Source of the DNA: Paractinoplanes deccanensis
Lineage (GTDB): Bacteria; Actinomycetota; Actinomycetes; Mycobacteriales; Micromonosporaceae
Length of the DNA stretch: 64,000 nucleotides
Direction: 5' to 3'
Assembly: GCF_016862115.1 (NCBI RefSeq)
Contig: NZ_BOMI01000003.1
Span: 1 to 64,000, forward strand
The position numbers and the translations under genes were made by a program. How positions within the stretch are numbered: position 1 is the first letter of the stretch; each line of letters opens with the position of its first letter. Under the pieces are notes generated by a model. That model was not told where the DNA came from. It searched no databases and was given only the letters and a program-made list of their open reading frames with translations. This document shows positions 44,038-55,442 of the stretch, one piece after another.

Positions 44038-45684
44038 CTAGTGCGGGCCGCCCTGCGGGCTGTAGGCGGTCAGGAAGCGGTCGCGGAACTCGCTCATCGG
44101 CCAGACCGGCGCGCCCGGTGACGGGGTGAGCCCGTCGGTCCAGCCCCAGCTCGCGATCCGCTCCAGCACCTTCGGGTCCTTCGCGACGATCGAGACCGGC
44201 ACGTCCTTGCTCGCGTTCGAGCCCACGACCACCGAGTTGGGCTGGTGGTCGCCGAGCATCACGAGCACCGTGTTCTCGTCGCCGTACGTCTCCAGGTACG
44301 AGGTCAGGCTCTCCACGGAGTAGGCGATCGAGCCCGCGTACGCCTGGCGGACCCGCTCGGGGTCGGCGAACAGGCTCTGCGGGCTCTCCGCGCCGGAGAT
44401 CATCGAGTCGTACGCCGAGCCGTCGCCGATCTGGTCCCACGGCAGCGTCCGGGGCACCGGGGTCCACGGGGTGTGGCTGGAGGTGAGCGTGACCTCCATC
44501 AGCAGCGGGGGCCGCTTGGCCTTGCCGTGCTCGTACGCTTGCACCTGCCGCATCACGAACTGGTCGGGCATCGTCGACCAGCTCAGCGCCGGCCCCTCGT
44601 AGCCCAGCGTGTGCGAGTCGTAGACCTGGTCGTACCCGTAGAAGTCGCCCTCCGGCCACGCGTAGGTGACGCCCGGCTCGAAGCCGACCGTGCGGTGCCC
44701 GGCGCGCTTGAAGGCGCTGGTCAGCGTGAGCCGGTCGGTGGCGACGAGGCTGCGGTAGCGGTTCTGGTTGTCGATCCACAGGCCGGAGAGGAAGGTCGAG
44801 TGCGCCAGCCAGCTCCCGCCGCCGAAGGTGGGCGAGGTGAGGTAGCCGGTCGCCGCCTGGAACCCCTTGGCCGCGAGGCCCTTCTGGTCGGCGGCCAGCT
44901 GGTCGAGCACCGGCCGGTTGAAGCCGGGGTTCTCCACGGCGTCACGGCCGTAGCTCTCCACGAAACCGATGATCACGTCCTTGCCCCGCAGCGCGCCGAG
45001 GAGCTGGTCCGGCGGCATGTCGCGGAACGCGTCGACCTGCACCTCCTTGGCGAAGGCCTTGCGGTCGGCGATGTCCTTGGGCACGGCGAGGACGGTGTCG
45101 CGGGCCAGCTCGCTCGCGCTCGTGGAGGCCACCGGGATGCCGCCGACGAGCTGGTAGCTCATCGCGGCGAGCGCCAGCCACGCCACGGCGGCCGTCGCCA
45201 CCGTCGCCCGCACGAGACCCGGACGCTGCGGCAGGGCACGGCTCAGTCTCCGTACCGACAAAGTCATCAGGACCAACGACGCGGCCGCCAGCAGAACGGC
45301 GACGGCGGCGACGCCGAAGGCGCCGCCGGCACCGATCGAGTCCTCGAGGAACCGGTAGCCGTCCTCGAGCAGCACCCAGTCGAGCACCGGGTCGAACTGG
45401 CGGGCCAGCACGGCGAAGAAGCCGATGTCGATGATCTTGAGGATGGTCAGCACGCCGAGGACCAGGCCGAGCACGGTGGCGGTGATCCGCCGGGCCCGGT
45501 ACGGCAGGGCGAGCAGCACGGCGACCGCGACCAGGGCCTCGATCGGCACCCGCAGCAGCGCGGTGCCCCAGAAGTTGCCCGGTGGCAGCCGGGTGATCTG
45601 GTCCGGCAGCACCAGGGCCAGGAAGACCAGGAGACCGGCGAACGTGGTGAGCGCGATGCCGCCGACCCGGCGCGCTTGCTTCAT
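44038..45684 (-). CDS. Membrane sulfatase/LTA synthase-like phosphotransferase
   Basis: A 548-residue protein with five N-terminal membrane helices (about 9-28, 45-62, 68-92, 120-143, 160-182) and a large extracytoplasmic alkaline-phosphatase-superfamily domain. VIIGFVESYGRDAV holds the first metal-binding Glu, GGGSWLAHSTFLSG and VMLGDHQPN the later metal ligands. In LTA synthases a Thr nucleophile lies in the first motif region; here it is Ser or further downstream. It may transfer or release phospho-polyol groups on cell-wall polymers, or be a sulfatase. Start has AAGGA. No sulfatase-maturase gene is near. Confidence 0.82.
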   Translation of the reverse strand: MKQARRVGGIALTTFAGLLVFLALVLPDQITRLPPGNFWGTALLRVPIEALVAVAVLLALPYRARRITATVLGLVLGVLTILKIIDIGFFAVLARQFDPVLDWVLLEDGYRFLEDSIGAGGAFGVAAVAVLLAAASLVLMTLSVRRLSRALPQRPGLVRATVATAAVAWLALAAMSYQLVGGIPVASTSASELARDTVLAVPKDIADRKAFAKEVQVDAFRDMPPDQLLGALRGKDVIIGFVESYGRDAVENPGFNRPVLDQLAADQKGLAAKGFQAATGYLTSPTFGGGSWLAHSTFLSGLWIDNQNRYRSLVATDRLTLTSAFKRAGHRTVGFEPGVTYAWPEGDFYGYDQVYDSHTLGYEGPALSWSTMPDQFVMRQVQAYEHGKAKRPPLLMEVTLTSSHTPWTPVPRTLPWDQIGDGSAYDSMISGAESPQSLFADPERVRQAYAGSIAYSVESLTSYLETYGDENTVLVMLGDHQPNSVVVGSNASKDVPVSIVAKDPKVLERIASWGWTDGLTPSPGAPVWPMSEFRDRFLTAYSPQGGPH

Positions 45685-45745
45685 GAGGATCCTTACCGCC
45701 GTTACGTACCTGCTCCCGGGTACACGGCGATAACGCGGATACGGT

Positions 45746-47950
45746 TCAAGCGGTGACGCCCGCCGGGCGGGTGAGCAGGGACACGATCTCGTCGGCGGCG
45801 GCCGGACGGCCGAACAGATAGCCCTGACCGTGGTCGATGCCGAGCCCGCGCAGCGTGGACCACTGCGCGTCGGTCTCGATGCCCTCGGCCACGGTCTTCA
45901 TCTTCAGCGCCTGCCCGAGCCCGGCCACCGCGTCCACCAGCGCCACGTCGTCGGCGTCGACGTCCACCTCGTCCACGAACGTCTTGTCGATCTTGATGAC
46001 GTCGACCGGGAGCTGCTTCAGGTAGCTCAGCGACGAGTAGCCGGTGCCGAAGTCGTCGATCGCCAGCCGGACGCCCAGGCCGCGCAGCGCGTGCAGGGTC
46101 TGCTTGGCGCTCTCGATGTCGGCCATCAGCATCGACTCGGTGATCTCCAGGGTGAGGCTCGCCGCGTCCAGGCCCGACTCGGCCAGCGCGTCCGCGACGT
46201 CGTCGACGAGGCCGGCGTACTGGAACTGCCGGGCGCTCAGGTTGACGTTGACGTGCAGCCCGGCGGCGGCCGGCGACTCCGCGCGCCAGCGGGCCAGCTG
46301 CGCGCAGGCCTGCCGCAGCACCCAGCGGCCCAGCGGGACGATCAGGCCGTTCGCCTCGGCGCTGGCGATGAAGTGGTACGGGCTGAGCAGCCCGTCGCGC
46401 GGGTGCTGCCAGCGCACGAGCGCCTCCACCGAGGTCATCCGCTGCGTCTGCATGTCGACGACCGGCTGGTAGAGGACGACGAACTCCTCGTTCTCCAGCG
46501 CCTGCTCGATGTCGGCGCGCAGCTGAGCCTCCTCGAGCACCGACATGGTCATCGTCGGGTCGAAGATCGCGTAGCCGTTGCGGCCGGCGCGCTTGGCCGC
46601 GTACATGGCCAGATCGGCGTTGCCGAGGAGCTGCTCCGCGTTGCCGTCGGCGCCGCTGGCGATCCCGATGCTCAGCGAGCAGGTCACATCGCGACTTCCC
46701 AGCCGTACGGGCTCACGCACGGTTCCCAGGAGCCGCTCGGCCAGCGCGGCCGCGTCGCCGTCCGGCAGGTCCCGCAGCAGGATCGCGAACTCGTCGCCGC
46801 CGAGCCGGGCGAGCAGGTCGTCCGGGCGCACGTGCCGGCGCAGCCGGTCGGCGATCGTGGTGAGCAGGTCGTCGCCGGCGCTGTGCCCCAGGTTGTCGTT
46901 GACCAGCTTGAAGTCGTCCAGGTCGAGCAGCAGCACGCTGACCGGCCGGCCGTCGGCGACGGCCTCCGCGAGCCGCTCCCGGAACAGCGCCCGGTTCGGC
47001 ATGCCGGTCAAGGAGTCGGTGTACGCCTGCCGGCTGAGCTGCCGTTCGAGCTCACGCCGCTTGCTGATGTCGCGCAGGCTCACCACGGCGGCCTGGAGGT
47101 CCGGGCTGTTGATCCAGTTCGTGCCGATGACGTCGACGTCGACGTCGACCCACTTGCCGCTCTCGCCCCTCTCGCAGCGGAAGCGCGACTCGGTGCGCAT
47201 GCTCAGCCCGGTCGGCAGCTCCAGCAGCTCGGCGAAGAACTTCTGGGCGGCGGGCCGCCGCTCGACGGTCATCAGCTCGCTGAGCCGCTCGCCGAGCAGG
47301 GCGGCGGGCTCGCGCCCGAGCAGGTGCTCGACGGAGGGGCTCACATACTTGAGGCGCCCGTCCCGCCCGATCGCGAGCACCGCGTCCGCCGACGCGGCGA
47401 GCAGCGTCTCGAGGCGGCGCTCGGCGATGAGCCGCCGGGCGTCGAACCTCCGGCGGCTCTGGGCGCCGACAGCGGTGAGCCCGACGACGCAGCCCATCAT
47501 CGCCACGAGCAGCGACGTCGTCCCGAAGTCGGCACCGCCCCGCTGCGGCAGCAGGACCGCGTAGCCGCCGACGGCGAGCACACCCAGCCAGATGACCACC
47601 TTGGGCGACCAGAGCGCCATGCCGGTGATCAGCAGCAGGACGGCGGCGGGCACGTAGAGCAGCCACCCGTCCGGATCGGCCAGCCCGAACAGCAGCAGCA
47701 CCGGCAGCTGCGCGAACCACCACAGCAACAGCCGGCGCCGCTTGAGGTGGTCGCGCACGATCCGGTTCCACGGCACCCAGAAGGCACCCACCTGCAACGC
47801 GACGGCCGCGGCGACCGGAACCAGCCACCACCTCGCGGACGGCGCCCACCCGAGGGCGATCCGAACCCCGCCGATAGCCGTGACCACAACAGCTATACCC
47901 GCCCCGATGCGCAGCTGGCGAGCCCAGTATTCAGCTGTGTGATCGTCCAT
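45746..47950 (-). CDS. Membrane PAS-GGDEF-EAL cyclic-di-GMP turnover protein
   Basis: A 734-residue protein. Six hydrophobic helices (about 15-165) lead into a PAS domain (about 185-300), a GGDEF domain (RLGGDEFAILL, intact) and an EAL domain (EALVRWQHP, NVNLSARQF, LEITESMLM, DDFGTGYSSLSYL, all intact). Both catalytic motifs are complete, so it may make and destroy cyclic-di-GMP, with the membrane and PAS parts deciding the balance. ATG 47950 is taken as start; a GTG at 47965 would add five residues and neither has a good ribosome site. It lies about 7.5 kb from a class I c-di-GMP riboswitch, pointing to a local regulon. Confidence 0.93.
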   Translation of the reverse strand: MDDHTAEYWARQLRIGAGIAVVVTAIGGVRIALGWAPSARWWLVPVAAAVALQVGAFWVPWNRIVRDHLKRRRLLLWWFAQLPVLLLFGLADPDGWLLYVPAAVLLLITGMALWSPKVVIWLGVLAVGGYAVLLPQRGGADFGTTSLLVAMMGCVVGLTAVGAQSRRRFDARRLIAERRLETLLAASADAVLAIGRDGRLKYVSPSVEHLLGREPAALLGERLSELMTVERRPAAQKFFAELLELPTGLSMRTESRFRCERGESGKWVDVDVDVIGTNWINSPDLQAAVVSLRDISKRRELERQLSRQAYTDSLTGMPNRALFRERLAEAVADGRPVSVLLLDLDDFKLVNDNLGHSAGDDLLTTIADRLRRHVRPDDLLARLGGDEFAILLRDLPDGDAAALAERLLGTVREPVRLGSRDVTCSLSIGIASGADGNAEQLLGNADLAMYAAKRAGRNGYAIFDPTMTMSVLEEAQLRADIEQALENEEFVVLYQPVVDMQTQRMTSVEALVRWQHPRDGLLSPYHFIASAEANGLIVPLGRWVLRQACAQLARWRAESPAAAGLHVNVNLSARQFQYAGLVDDVADALAESGLDAASLTLEITESMLMADIESAKQTLHALRGLGVRLAIDDFGTGYSSLSYLKQLPVDVIKIDKTFVDEVDVDADDVALVDAVAGLGQALKMKTVAEGIETDAQWSTLRGLGIDHGQGYLFGRPAAADEIVSLLTRPAGVTA

Positions 47951-48048
47951 CTCGACACGTCGCACGGGCGCACCGATCGGTCACCCTGGGTGCAACCTGA
48001 GAGAAACCTTCGGCGGCGCTTCGCCCACCCATGACAAATGTCAGTGGA

Positions 48049-48066
48049 TGAGTGAGCGCTCGCTCA
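48049..48066. promoter_or_regulatory. TetR operator
   Basis: TGAGTGAGCGCTCGCTCA, an 18-bp near-perfect palindrome (one mismatched pair), just upstream of the TAAGGT box of the tetR gene. Likely autoregulatory site. Confidence 0.7.
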
Positions 48067-48067
48067 G

Positions 48068-48073
48068 TAAGGT
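48068..48073 (+). promoter_or_regulatory. Leaderless -10 element of the TetR-ABC operon
   Basis: TAAGGT, exactly six nt before GTG 48080; the TetR operator overlaps the -35 region, so bound repressor blocks polymerase. Confidence 0.6.
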
Positions 48074-48079
48074 GGTCGC

Positions 48080-48679
48080 GTGGAGACGAGGCGACGGCGG
48101 GTGCCGGCTCTGGCGCCCGAGGAGCGGCGGGCCGCGTTGGTGGCGGCGACCATTCCCCTGCTGCACGAGCATGGGGTGGACGTGAGCACTCGGCAGATCG
48201 CCCAGGCCGCGGGAGTGGCCGAGGGGACGATCTTCGGGGTGTTCGAGACCAAGACGGAGCTCGTCGTCTGCTCGGTGGTCAAGGCGCTCGATCCGCAGCC
48301 GACGCTGGAGGCGCTGCGGGCCATCGACCGGGGGCTGCCGTTGCGGGAGCGGCTGGCGCGGGCCGCCGAGCTGGTGCATGCGCGGTTCGCGGAGAACGCG
48401 CAGCTCATGGCGGCGGCGCGCAAGCTGGTGATCGCGGCACGGGACGAGGCGACCGTCAAGCAGATGACGGTCAACCGGGAGTCCCTGCGGCGGGCGCTGG
48501 CCGAGGTCATCGAGCCCGACGCCGAGCGCCTGCGCCGGCCGCCCGAGGCGGTGGCGACTCTTCTCCTGATGTTCTGCGGTGCCAACACGTACGGGCCGTT
48601 CGGCGACCCGGCTCATTTGGACGGGGCCGAGACGGTCTCGTTGATGCTCGACGGACTACTCACACGGGGGGCTCAGTAG
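48080..48679 (+). CDS. TetR-family repressor of the downstream ABC exporter
   Basis: A 199-residue regulator. The N-terminal helix-turn-helix (ERRAALVAATIPLLHEHGVDVSTRQIAQAAGVAEGTIFGVFETK, residues about 15-60) is canonical; the C-terminal ligand-binding part is divergent. Leaderless GTG start. The exporter gene begins two nt after the stop. An 18-bp palindrome overlaps its promoter. It probably derepresses the exporter when a toxic ligand binds. Confidence 0.9.
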   Translation: METRRRRVPALAPEERRAALVAATIPLLHEHGVDVSTRQIAQAAGVAEGTIFGVFETKTELVVCSVVKALDPQPTLEALRAIDRGLPLRERLARAAELVHARFAENAQLMAAARKLVIAARDEATVKQMTVNRESLRRALAEVIEPDAERLRRPPEAVATLLLMFCGANTYGPFGDPAHLDGAETVSLMLDGLLTRGAQ

Positions 48680-48681
48680 TA

Positions 48682-50418
<1,737 letters not shown>

Positions 50419-50476
50419 CCGAGCGAAGCGAGCGTCATGATCGCGCCCTTGTCTCTTTTTGGTTGGGAGGCTCAGC

Positions 50477-52435
50477 GTGACCGCCCCTATCCGCCGGCCG
50501 GGGCCTGTTCCGGGAGGACCGCCCGCGGCTCGCATGATGGCGGCCGGAGGGCCGCCCGAGAAGCTCCAGGACTTCAAGGGCTCCACCAAGCGCCTGCTCG
50601 GCCTGCTCAAGCCGCAGCGCGCGTACGTCGGGCTCGTGCTGCTCTTCGGCGCGTGCAGCGTCGTGCTCTCCGTGCTCGGGCCCTACCTGCTCGGCAAGGG
50701 CACCGACATCATCTTCTCCGGTGTCATCGGCCAGACGATCAAGGGCGGTGTCACCAAGGAGCAGGCGATCGAGGCGTTGCGCGCCCGCGGCGAGGGCACG
50801 CAGGCCGACCTGCTCGCCGCCGTCGACTTCGTGCCCGGCCAGGGCATCGACTTCGACCGGCTGCTGCACCTGCTGACCTGGGTCGCCGTCGTCTACGTCT
50901 GCGCGTGGCTGTTCGGCGTCTTCCAGGGGCGCATCACCGCGTACGTGGTGCAGACCTCCGTGTCGCGACTGCGCCGGCAGGTCGAGGAGAAGCTGGCGCG
51001 GCTCCCCCTGTCCTACTTCGACCAGCAGCCGCGCGGCGAGGTGCTGAGCCGGGCCACCAACGACACCGACAACATCGCGCAGACGCTCCAGCAGACCTTC
51101 GCCCAGCTCGTGACCGCGCTGCTGATGGTCGTCGGCGTCCTGGTGGCGATGTTCTGGATCTCCTGGATCCTGGCGCTGATCGCGCTGATCACCGTGCCGG
51201 TGTCGGTCTGGGTGACCACGATGATCGGCAAGCGCTCGCAGCCCAACTTCGTCGCCCAGTGGGCCACCACCGGGCGGCTCAACGGCCACATCGAGGAGAT
51301 GTTCACCGGGCACTCGCTGGTGAAGGTCTTCGGCCGCGAGGACGAGGCGCGCCGCACCTTCTCCGAGCACAACGAGAAGCTGTACGCGTCGTCGTTCAAG
51401 GCGCAGTTCATGTCCGGGCTGATCCAGCCGGCCATGATGTTCATCAGCAACCTGAACTACGTGCTGGTGGCCGTCGTCGGCGGCCTGCGGGTGGCGTCCG
51501 GCTCGCTGTCGCTGGGCGAGGTGCAGGCGTTCATCCAGTACTCGCGGCAGTTCAGCCAGCCGCTCACCCAGATCGCCAGCATGGCCAACCTGGTGCAGAG
51601 CGGCGTGGCCTCGGCCGAACGGGTGTTCGCGCTGCTCGACGCGCCGGAGCAGAGCGCCGAGCCGGCGCCGGCCGACCTGGGCCGGGTGCGCGGCGAGGTG
51701 GCCTTCGAGAACGTCTCGTTCCGCTACCTGCCCGGCAAGCCGCTCATCGAGGGCCTTTCCCTGACCGTACGGCCGGGGCAGACGGTCGCCATTGTCGGGC
51801 CGACGGGGGCCGGCAAGACGACGCTCGTGAACCTGCTGATGCGCTTCTACGACGTGACGTCGGGGCGGATCACGCTCGACGGCGTGGACATCGCGACCAT
51901 GCCGCGGGAGCAGCTGCGCGAGCACATGGGCATGGTCCTGCAGGACACGTGGCTGTTCGGGGGCACGATCGCGGAGAACATCGCGTACGGGGCCGACTCG
52001 TTCGACATGGACGCGGTGCGGCAGGCCGCGGAGGCGGCGCACGTGGACGCCTTCGTCCGGATGCTGCCCGACGGCTACGACACGGTGATCGACGAGGAGG
52101 GCTCGAACGTCAGCGCCGGCCAGAAGCAGCTGATCACGATCGCGCGGGCGTTCCTCGCCGAGCCGAGCATCCTGATCCTCGACGAGGCGACCAGCTCGGT
52201 CGACACCCGCACCGAGGTGCTGATCCAGCGCGCGATGGCGACGCTGCGGGAGGGCCGGACGAGCTTCGTCATCGCCCACCGCCTCTCCACCATCCGCGAC
52301 GCCGACGTGATCCTCGTGATGGAGCAGGGCTCGATCGTCGAGCAGGGCACCCACGACGAGCTGATCGCGGCGGAGGGTGCGTACGCCCGGTTGTACTCGG
52401 CCCAGTTCGCCCAGGCGGTCGTGGAGGTCGACTGA
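50477..52435 (+). CDS. Heterodimeric ABC exporter subunit with canonical nucleotide site
   Basis: A 652-residue half transporter with a longer N-terminal extension. The first membrane helix follows KRLLGLLKPQRAYVGLVLLF; an extra loop (about 65-115) lies between helices 1 and 2. The ATPase has Walker A GPTGAGKTT, signature NVSAGQ (Ala replaces Gly) and Walker B LILDEATSS with the catalytic Glu. GTG 50477 has GGGAGG six nt upstream. Pairs with the preceding half transporter; the operon is controlled by TetR and ends at a 16-bp hairpin. Confidence 0.92.
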   Translation: MTAPIRRPGPVPGGPPAARMMAAGGPPEKLQDFKGSTKRLLGLLKPQRAYVGLVLLFGACSVVLSVLGPYLLGKGTDIIFSGVIGQTIKGGVTKEQAIEALRARGEGTQADLLAAVDFVPGQGIDFDRLLHLLTWVAVVYVCAWLFGVFQGRITAYVVQTSVSRLRRQVEEKLARLPLSYFDQQPRGEVLSRATNDTDNIAQTLQQTFAQLVTALLMVVGVLVAMFWISWILALIALITVPVSVWVTTMIGKRSQPNFVAQWATTGRLNGHIEEMFTGHSLVKVFGREDEARRTFSEHNEKLYASSFKAQFMSGLIQPAMMFISNLNYVLVAVVGGLRVASGSLSLGEVQAFIQYSRQFSQPLTQIASMANLVQSGVASAERVFALLDAPEQSAEPAPADLGRVRGEVAFENVSFRYLPGKPLIEGLSLTVRPGQTVAIVGPTGAGKTTLVNLLMRFYDVTSGRITLDGVDIATMPREQLREHMGMVLQDTWLFGGTIAENIAYGADSFDMDAVRQAAEAAHVDAFVRMLPDGYDTVIDEEGSNVSAGQKQLITIARAFLAEPSILILDEATSSVDTRTEVLIQRAMATLREGRTSFVIAHRLSTIRDADVILVMEQGSIVEQGTHDELIAAEGAYARLYSAQFAQAVVEVD

Positions 52436-52446
52436 CTCACAGATGG

Positions 52447-52480
52447 AGATGGGGGGCGGCCGTCCGGCCGCCCCCCATCT
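52447..52480. terminator. 16-bp perfect hairpin terminator
   Basis: 52447-52462 pairs perfectly with 52465-52480 around a TC centre, between the ABC exporter gene and the convergent Calx-beta gene. The core is GGGGGGCGGCCG with CGGCCGCCCCCC. One of the strongest hairpins in the window, usable from both sides. Confidence 0.9.
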
Positions 52481-52494
52481 TCACTTACCGCTGG

Positions 52495-55425
52495 TTACTT
52501 GATGACCGGTCGCACGATCGCCGAGTAGCCGGTGTTGATGCCCTGCGACGGCACACCCTCGACCCAGGCGCGCAGCGCGATGGTGCCGCTCGGAGCGGTC
52601 GTCGTGGCGGTGTAGGCGCCGTTCACGTTCGCCCGGCTCACCAGGATGTTGGTCCAGGTGTTGGGGCCGGTCCAGCGCTGGACCACGACCTTGCGGCCGG
52701 CGGCGTTCGGGCTGCTCTTGACCAGCACGGTCACGTGGTCCGCCCGCGGCGAGGACGCCGTGAGGGTCACGCCCTGGGTGATCGTCACCCGGACCTCGTT
52801 CGAGTTGACCTCCTGCGACTGCGCCACGAAGCGCATGCCCTGCGAGATCGTCCGGGTGAACGAGTAGTTGCCCGTCGCGGTGGCCTTGGTGTTCGCGATC
52901 CACGCCAGCTCGCCGCCGCCGATCGGGGCACCCCACAGCTCGACCGTGGCGTCGGGCGCGACCCGGCCGGTGATGGTCACCGGACCGGCACCCGTGCGTC
53001 CCGGGGCGCTGATGGTCGGCCGGTTGTCGCCGGGCTCCTCGCCCGGGCCCTCGCCGCCCTGGTCGCCGTCGTCGTTGGCGGCGATGGTCAGCACGCCCTG
53101 CTCGACCTTGCCGGCGGTGCCGAAGGCGCTGCCGCTGACCAGGACGGTCTCGGCCGGCTCGGGCCGCTCGTCGTCGGTGATGTCGATCGGGTCGCCGACG
53201 TTGACGGTGCTGCCCGAGAGGGTGCCGCCGTCGATCGTCAGGCCGATCGTGCCCGGGTCGCTGAAGTCGTCGGCCGCGGCCGCGGCGCTGCCGTTGGCCG
53301 AACCGCCCCGGGCCGTGACGTTGTAGCTGACGTCGTGCTGCGCCACGCCCATGGTGGTCGCGGTGAGCTGGACGCTGTCGCCCTCGTCGGCCTCGTCGCT
53401 GTTGATCCGCACCGACGGCGCCGGATCGTCATCGGTGATCGTGACCTTGGCGGTCTTCGGGGTTCCGGTCACGATCAGGTCGGTGCCGCTGACCGTGTCC
53501 GTGGCGACCTCGACGCTCAGCGACTCGTCGCCCTCGAAGACGTCGTCCCCGTTGACCAGGAAGTAGGCGAAGCCCGTGGTCTGACCGGCCGGGATGATGA
53601 CGGTGGCGGTCGGGTCGACGTAGTCGATGTCACCCGGGTTGGCGCCGGCGTCCGTGGCCCCGCCCTGTCCGGTGCCGGCCGCGGCCGTGACGTTGAACGT
53701 GGCGTTGGCCGCCGTCGCCCCGCTGAGCTTGACGGGCAGGACGGCGACGGTGCCCTCGTTGCCCTCCTTCAGGACGAGCGGCGCGACGCTGAAGGACGGA
53801 GCCGAGTCGTCGTTCCTGATCGTGAACGGCACCGGGCCGGTGTTCAGGTCGGTCGCGAGGGTCGCGTTCGCCGCGAGGATCTCAACCTCGAAGGTCTCGT
53901 CGGTCTCCAGAGCCGAGTCGCCCACGATGTCCACCGTGAACGTCTTTTCGGTCTCACCCGGCTGGAAGATCAGCGTGCCCGGCCGCGAGATGAAGTCGGA
54001 GCCCGGCGTGGCGGGGTTCGTCTGTCCCGCGGTCACGGCGTACTGAACCTTGACCTTCTGGCCCGACGGCTTGTCCAGGCGCACGGTGAAGGTCTGCGCC
54101 TTCACGCCGGAGTTGCCCTCGGTCGCCGACCGGGTGGTGGGCAGGAGCCGCACCTCCGGCGGAACGTTGGTGTCGGTGATCGAGCCCGTCGCGACGAAGT
54201 CCTCGGCGAGCTTGCCGATCGTCGGGTTGCTGAGCGTGAGGTGCATGTCCTCGGGGTTCAGCTCGTCGATGGTGTCCCGCGTGCTGCGCACCTTGACGTG
54301 CTGGAGCTCGTTGCCCTCGGTCGTGTCGTCGCTGGCCGTGGCCGCCCGGAAGGTGACCGTGCCGTTGCCGCCGGTGTAGTCCTGACCGGCGACCGCCCGG
54401 CCGTGCGGGCTCAGCGGGTCGGCCTCGTAGTCAGCGCCCGGACCGTCGTCGGTATGCCAGGCGGCGGTGACCGGCCGCTCCGAGGCACCGGAAAGGTGGA
54501 CCCGGAAGTCGATCTCGTCGCCCTCGTTGGCCGCGCCCGCGGCCACGACGTCGATCTCGGGCTGGTCCTCGTTGTCGTGGATGTTGACCGTCGCCGACTG
54601 CGTCCCGGTGACCGTCGGGCTGGTCCCGCCCCGGACGGTGAACGACTGGACCGGCTCCTCGAAGACGTCGTCGTTGTTGATCGTGACCGGCACCTCGTCA
54701 CTGTCGAGGGCACCGGCCAGGATGGTCAGCACGGGCGGCGTGACGGTGTCGAGCGCCACGAAGTCCTGGTTGGCGCCCGCCTTGGCGGTGCCGGCCTGCG
54801 TGGAGAGCGGGATCTCGATGTCCTTGCCGGAGGGCGCGCTGAGGGTGGCCGAGACCATCACGCTGGGCGCGCTCTCGTCCGGGTTCGCGTCGTCGACCAC
54901 CAGGCGGTAGGCCGGCGGGGCGTCGTTGTCCCGGATGCTCGCGTTCACGGTGATCGGAGACTGCGGGCTCGGCAGCGTCAGCGTGATCTCGAGGTTCTCG
55001 AGGTCCTGCTCGTCCATCGTGTCGTTGACGGTCCCGATCGAGACGGTCTGGTTCTGCGCCGACGTCGCGTTCGCGGCCGCCGGGAAGATCACCGATCCGC
55101 TCATCGCGACGACGTCGTCCTCGTCGATGGTGGGGTCGAGGCCGTCGGCGACCGCCCAGGTCACCTCCGCCTCGTCGAGCGGGCCACCGCCGGCGCGGCT
55201 GAGGCGGATGTCGATCCGGCCGCCCTCGGTCACCTCGATGGCGCCGGTGCCCACGCGGGTGATGTCACCGACCGCGGCGTAGGCGGGCGAGGAATTGATG
55301 ACGGCCGGCGTGAAGCCGATGGCGCCCGCGACGGCGACCGCGAGGATCCGCCGTACGGACTTGGGGCCACGCAGCATGAACGGAACCGAGCCGCTCGTGG
55401 CTGCATGGGCTGTGGAAGAGCGCAT
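52495..55425 (-). CDS. Large secreted Calx-beta repeat surface protein
   Basis: A 976-residue secreted protein. A long basic leader with signal peptide (about 1-51, cleaved near SPAYAA) is followed by about seven Calx-beta domains (about 55-830), each with the typical ending such as VTIxDDD/INNDD and E-G-D segments (EGDESLSVEV, ETDETFEVEI), which bind calcium. After a Gly/Glu-rich hinge comes a C-terminal domain (about 850-976) of beta-sandwich type. No LPXTG anchor is visible. It is expected to act as an adhesin or matrix protein. AAGGAG lies ten nt before the ATG and abuts a class I c-di-GMP riboswitch, so expression follows c-di-GMP levels. Confidence 0.85.
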   Translation of the reverse strand: MRSSTAHAATSGSVPFMLRGPKSVRRILAVAVAGAIGFTPAVINSSPAYAAVGDITRVGTGAIEVTEGGRIDIRLSRAGGGPLDEAEVTWAVADGLDPTIDEDDVVAMSGSVIFPAAANATSAQNQTVSIGTVNDTMDEQDLENLEITLTLPSPQSPITVNASIRDNDAPPAYRLVVDDANPDESAPSVMVSATLSAPSGKDIEIPLSTQAGTAKAGANQDFVALDTVTPPVLTILAGALDSDEVPVTINNDDVFEEPVQSFTVRGGTSPTVTGTQSATVNIHDNEDQPEIDVVAAGAANEGDEIDFRVHLSGASERPVTAAWHTDDGPGADYEADPLSPHGRAVAGQDYTGGNGTVTFRAATASDDTTEGNELQHVKVRSTRDTIDELNPEDMHLTLSNPTIGKLAEDFVATGSITDTNVPPEVRLLPTTRSATEGNSGVKAQTFTVRLDKPSGQKVKVQYAVTAGQTNPATPGSDFISRPGTLIFQPGETEKTFTVDIVGDSALETDETFEVEILAANATLATDLNTGPVPFTIRNDDSAPSFSVAPLVLKEGNEGTVAVLPVKLSGATAANATFNVTAAAGTGQGGATDAGANPGDIDYVDPTATVIIPAGQTTGFAYFLVNGDDVFEGDESLSVEVATDTVSGTDLIVTGTPKTAKVTITDDDPAPSVRINSDEADEGDSVQLTATTMGVAQHDVSYNVTARGGSANGSAAAAADDFSDPGTIGLTIDGGTLSGSTVNVGDPIDITDDERPEPAETVLVSGSAFGTAGKVEQGVLTIAANDDGDQGGEGPGEEPGDNRPTISAPGRTGAGPVTITGRVAPDATVELWGAPIGGGELAWIANTKATATGNYSFTRTISQGMRFVAQSQEVNSNEVRVTITQGVTLTASSPRADHVTVLVKSSPNAAGRKVVVQRWTGPNTWTNILVSRANVNGAYTATTTAPSGTIALRAWVEGVPSQGINTGYSAIVRPVIK

Positions 55426-55442
55426 GTCTTTCTTTCTCCTTC

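Noticed and set aside
47990..48015. CTGAGA near 47998 as a TPP riboswitch core
   Set aside because: The second conserved TPP element and the stems are missing, and no thiamine gene follows.
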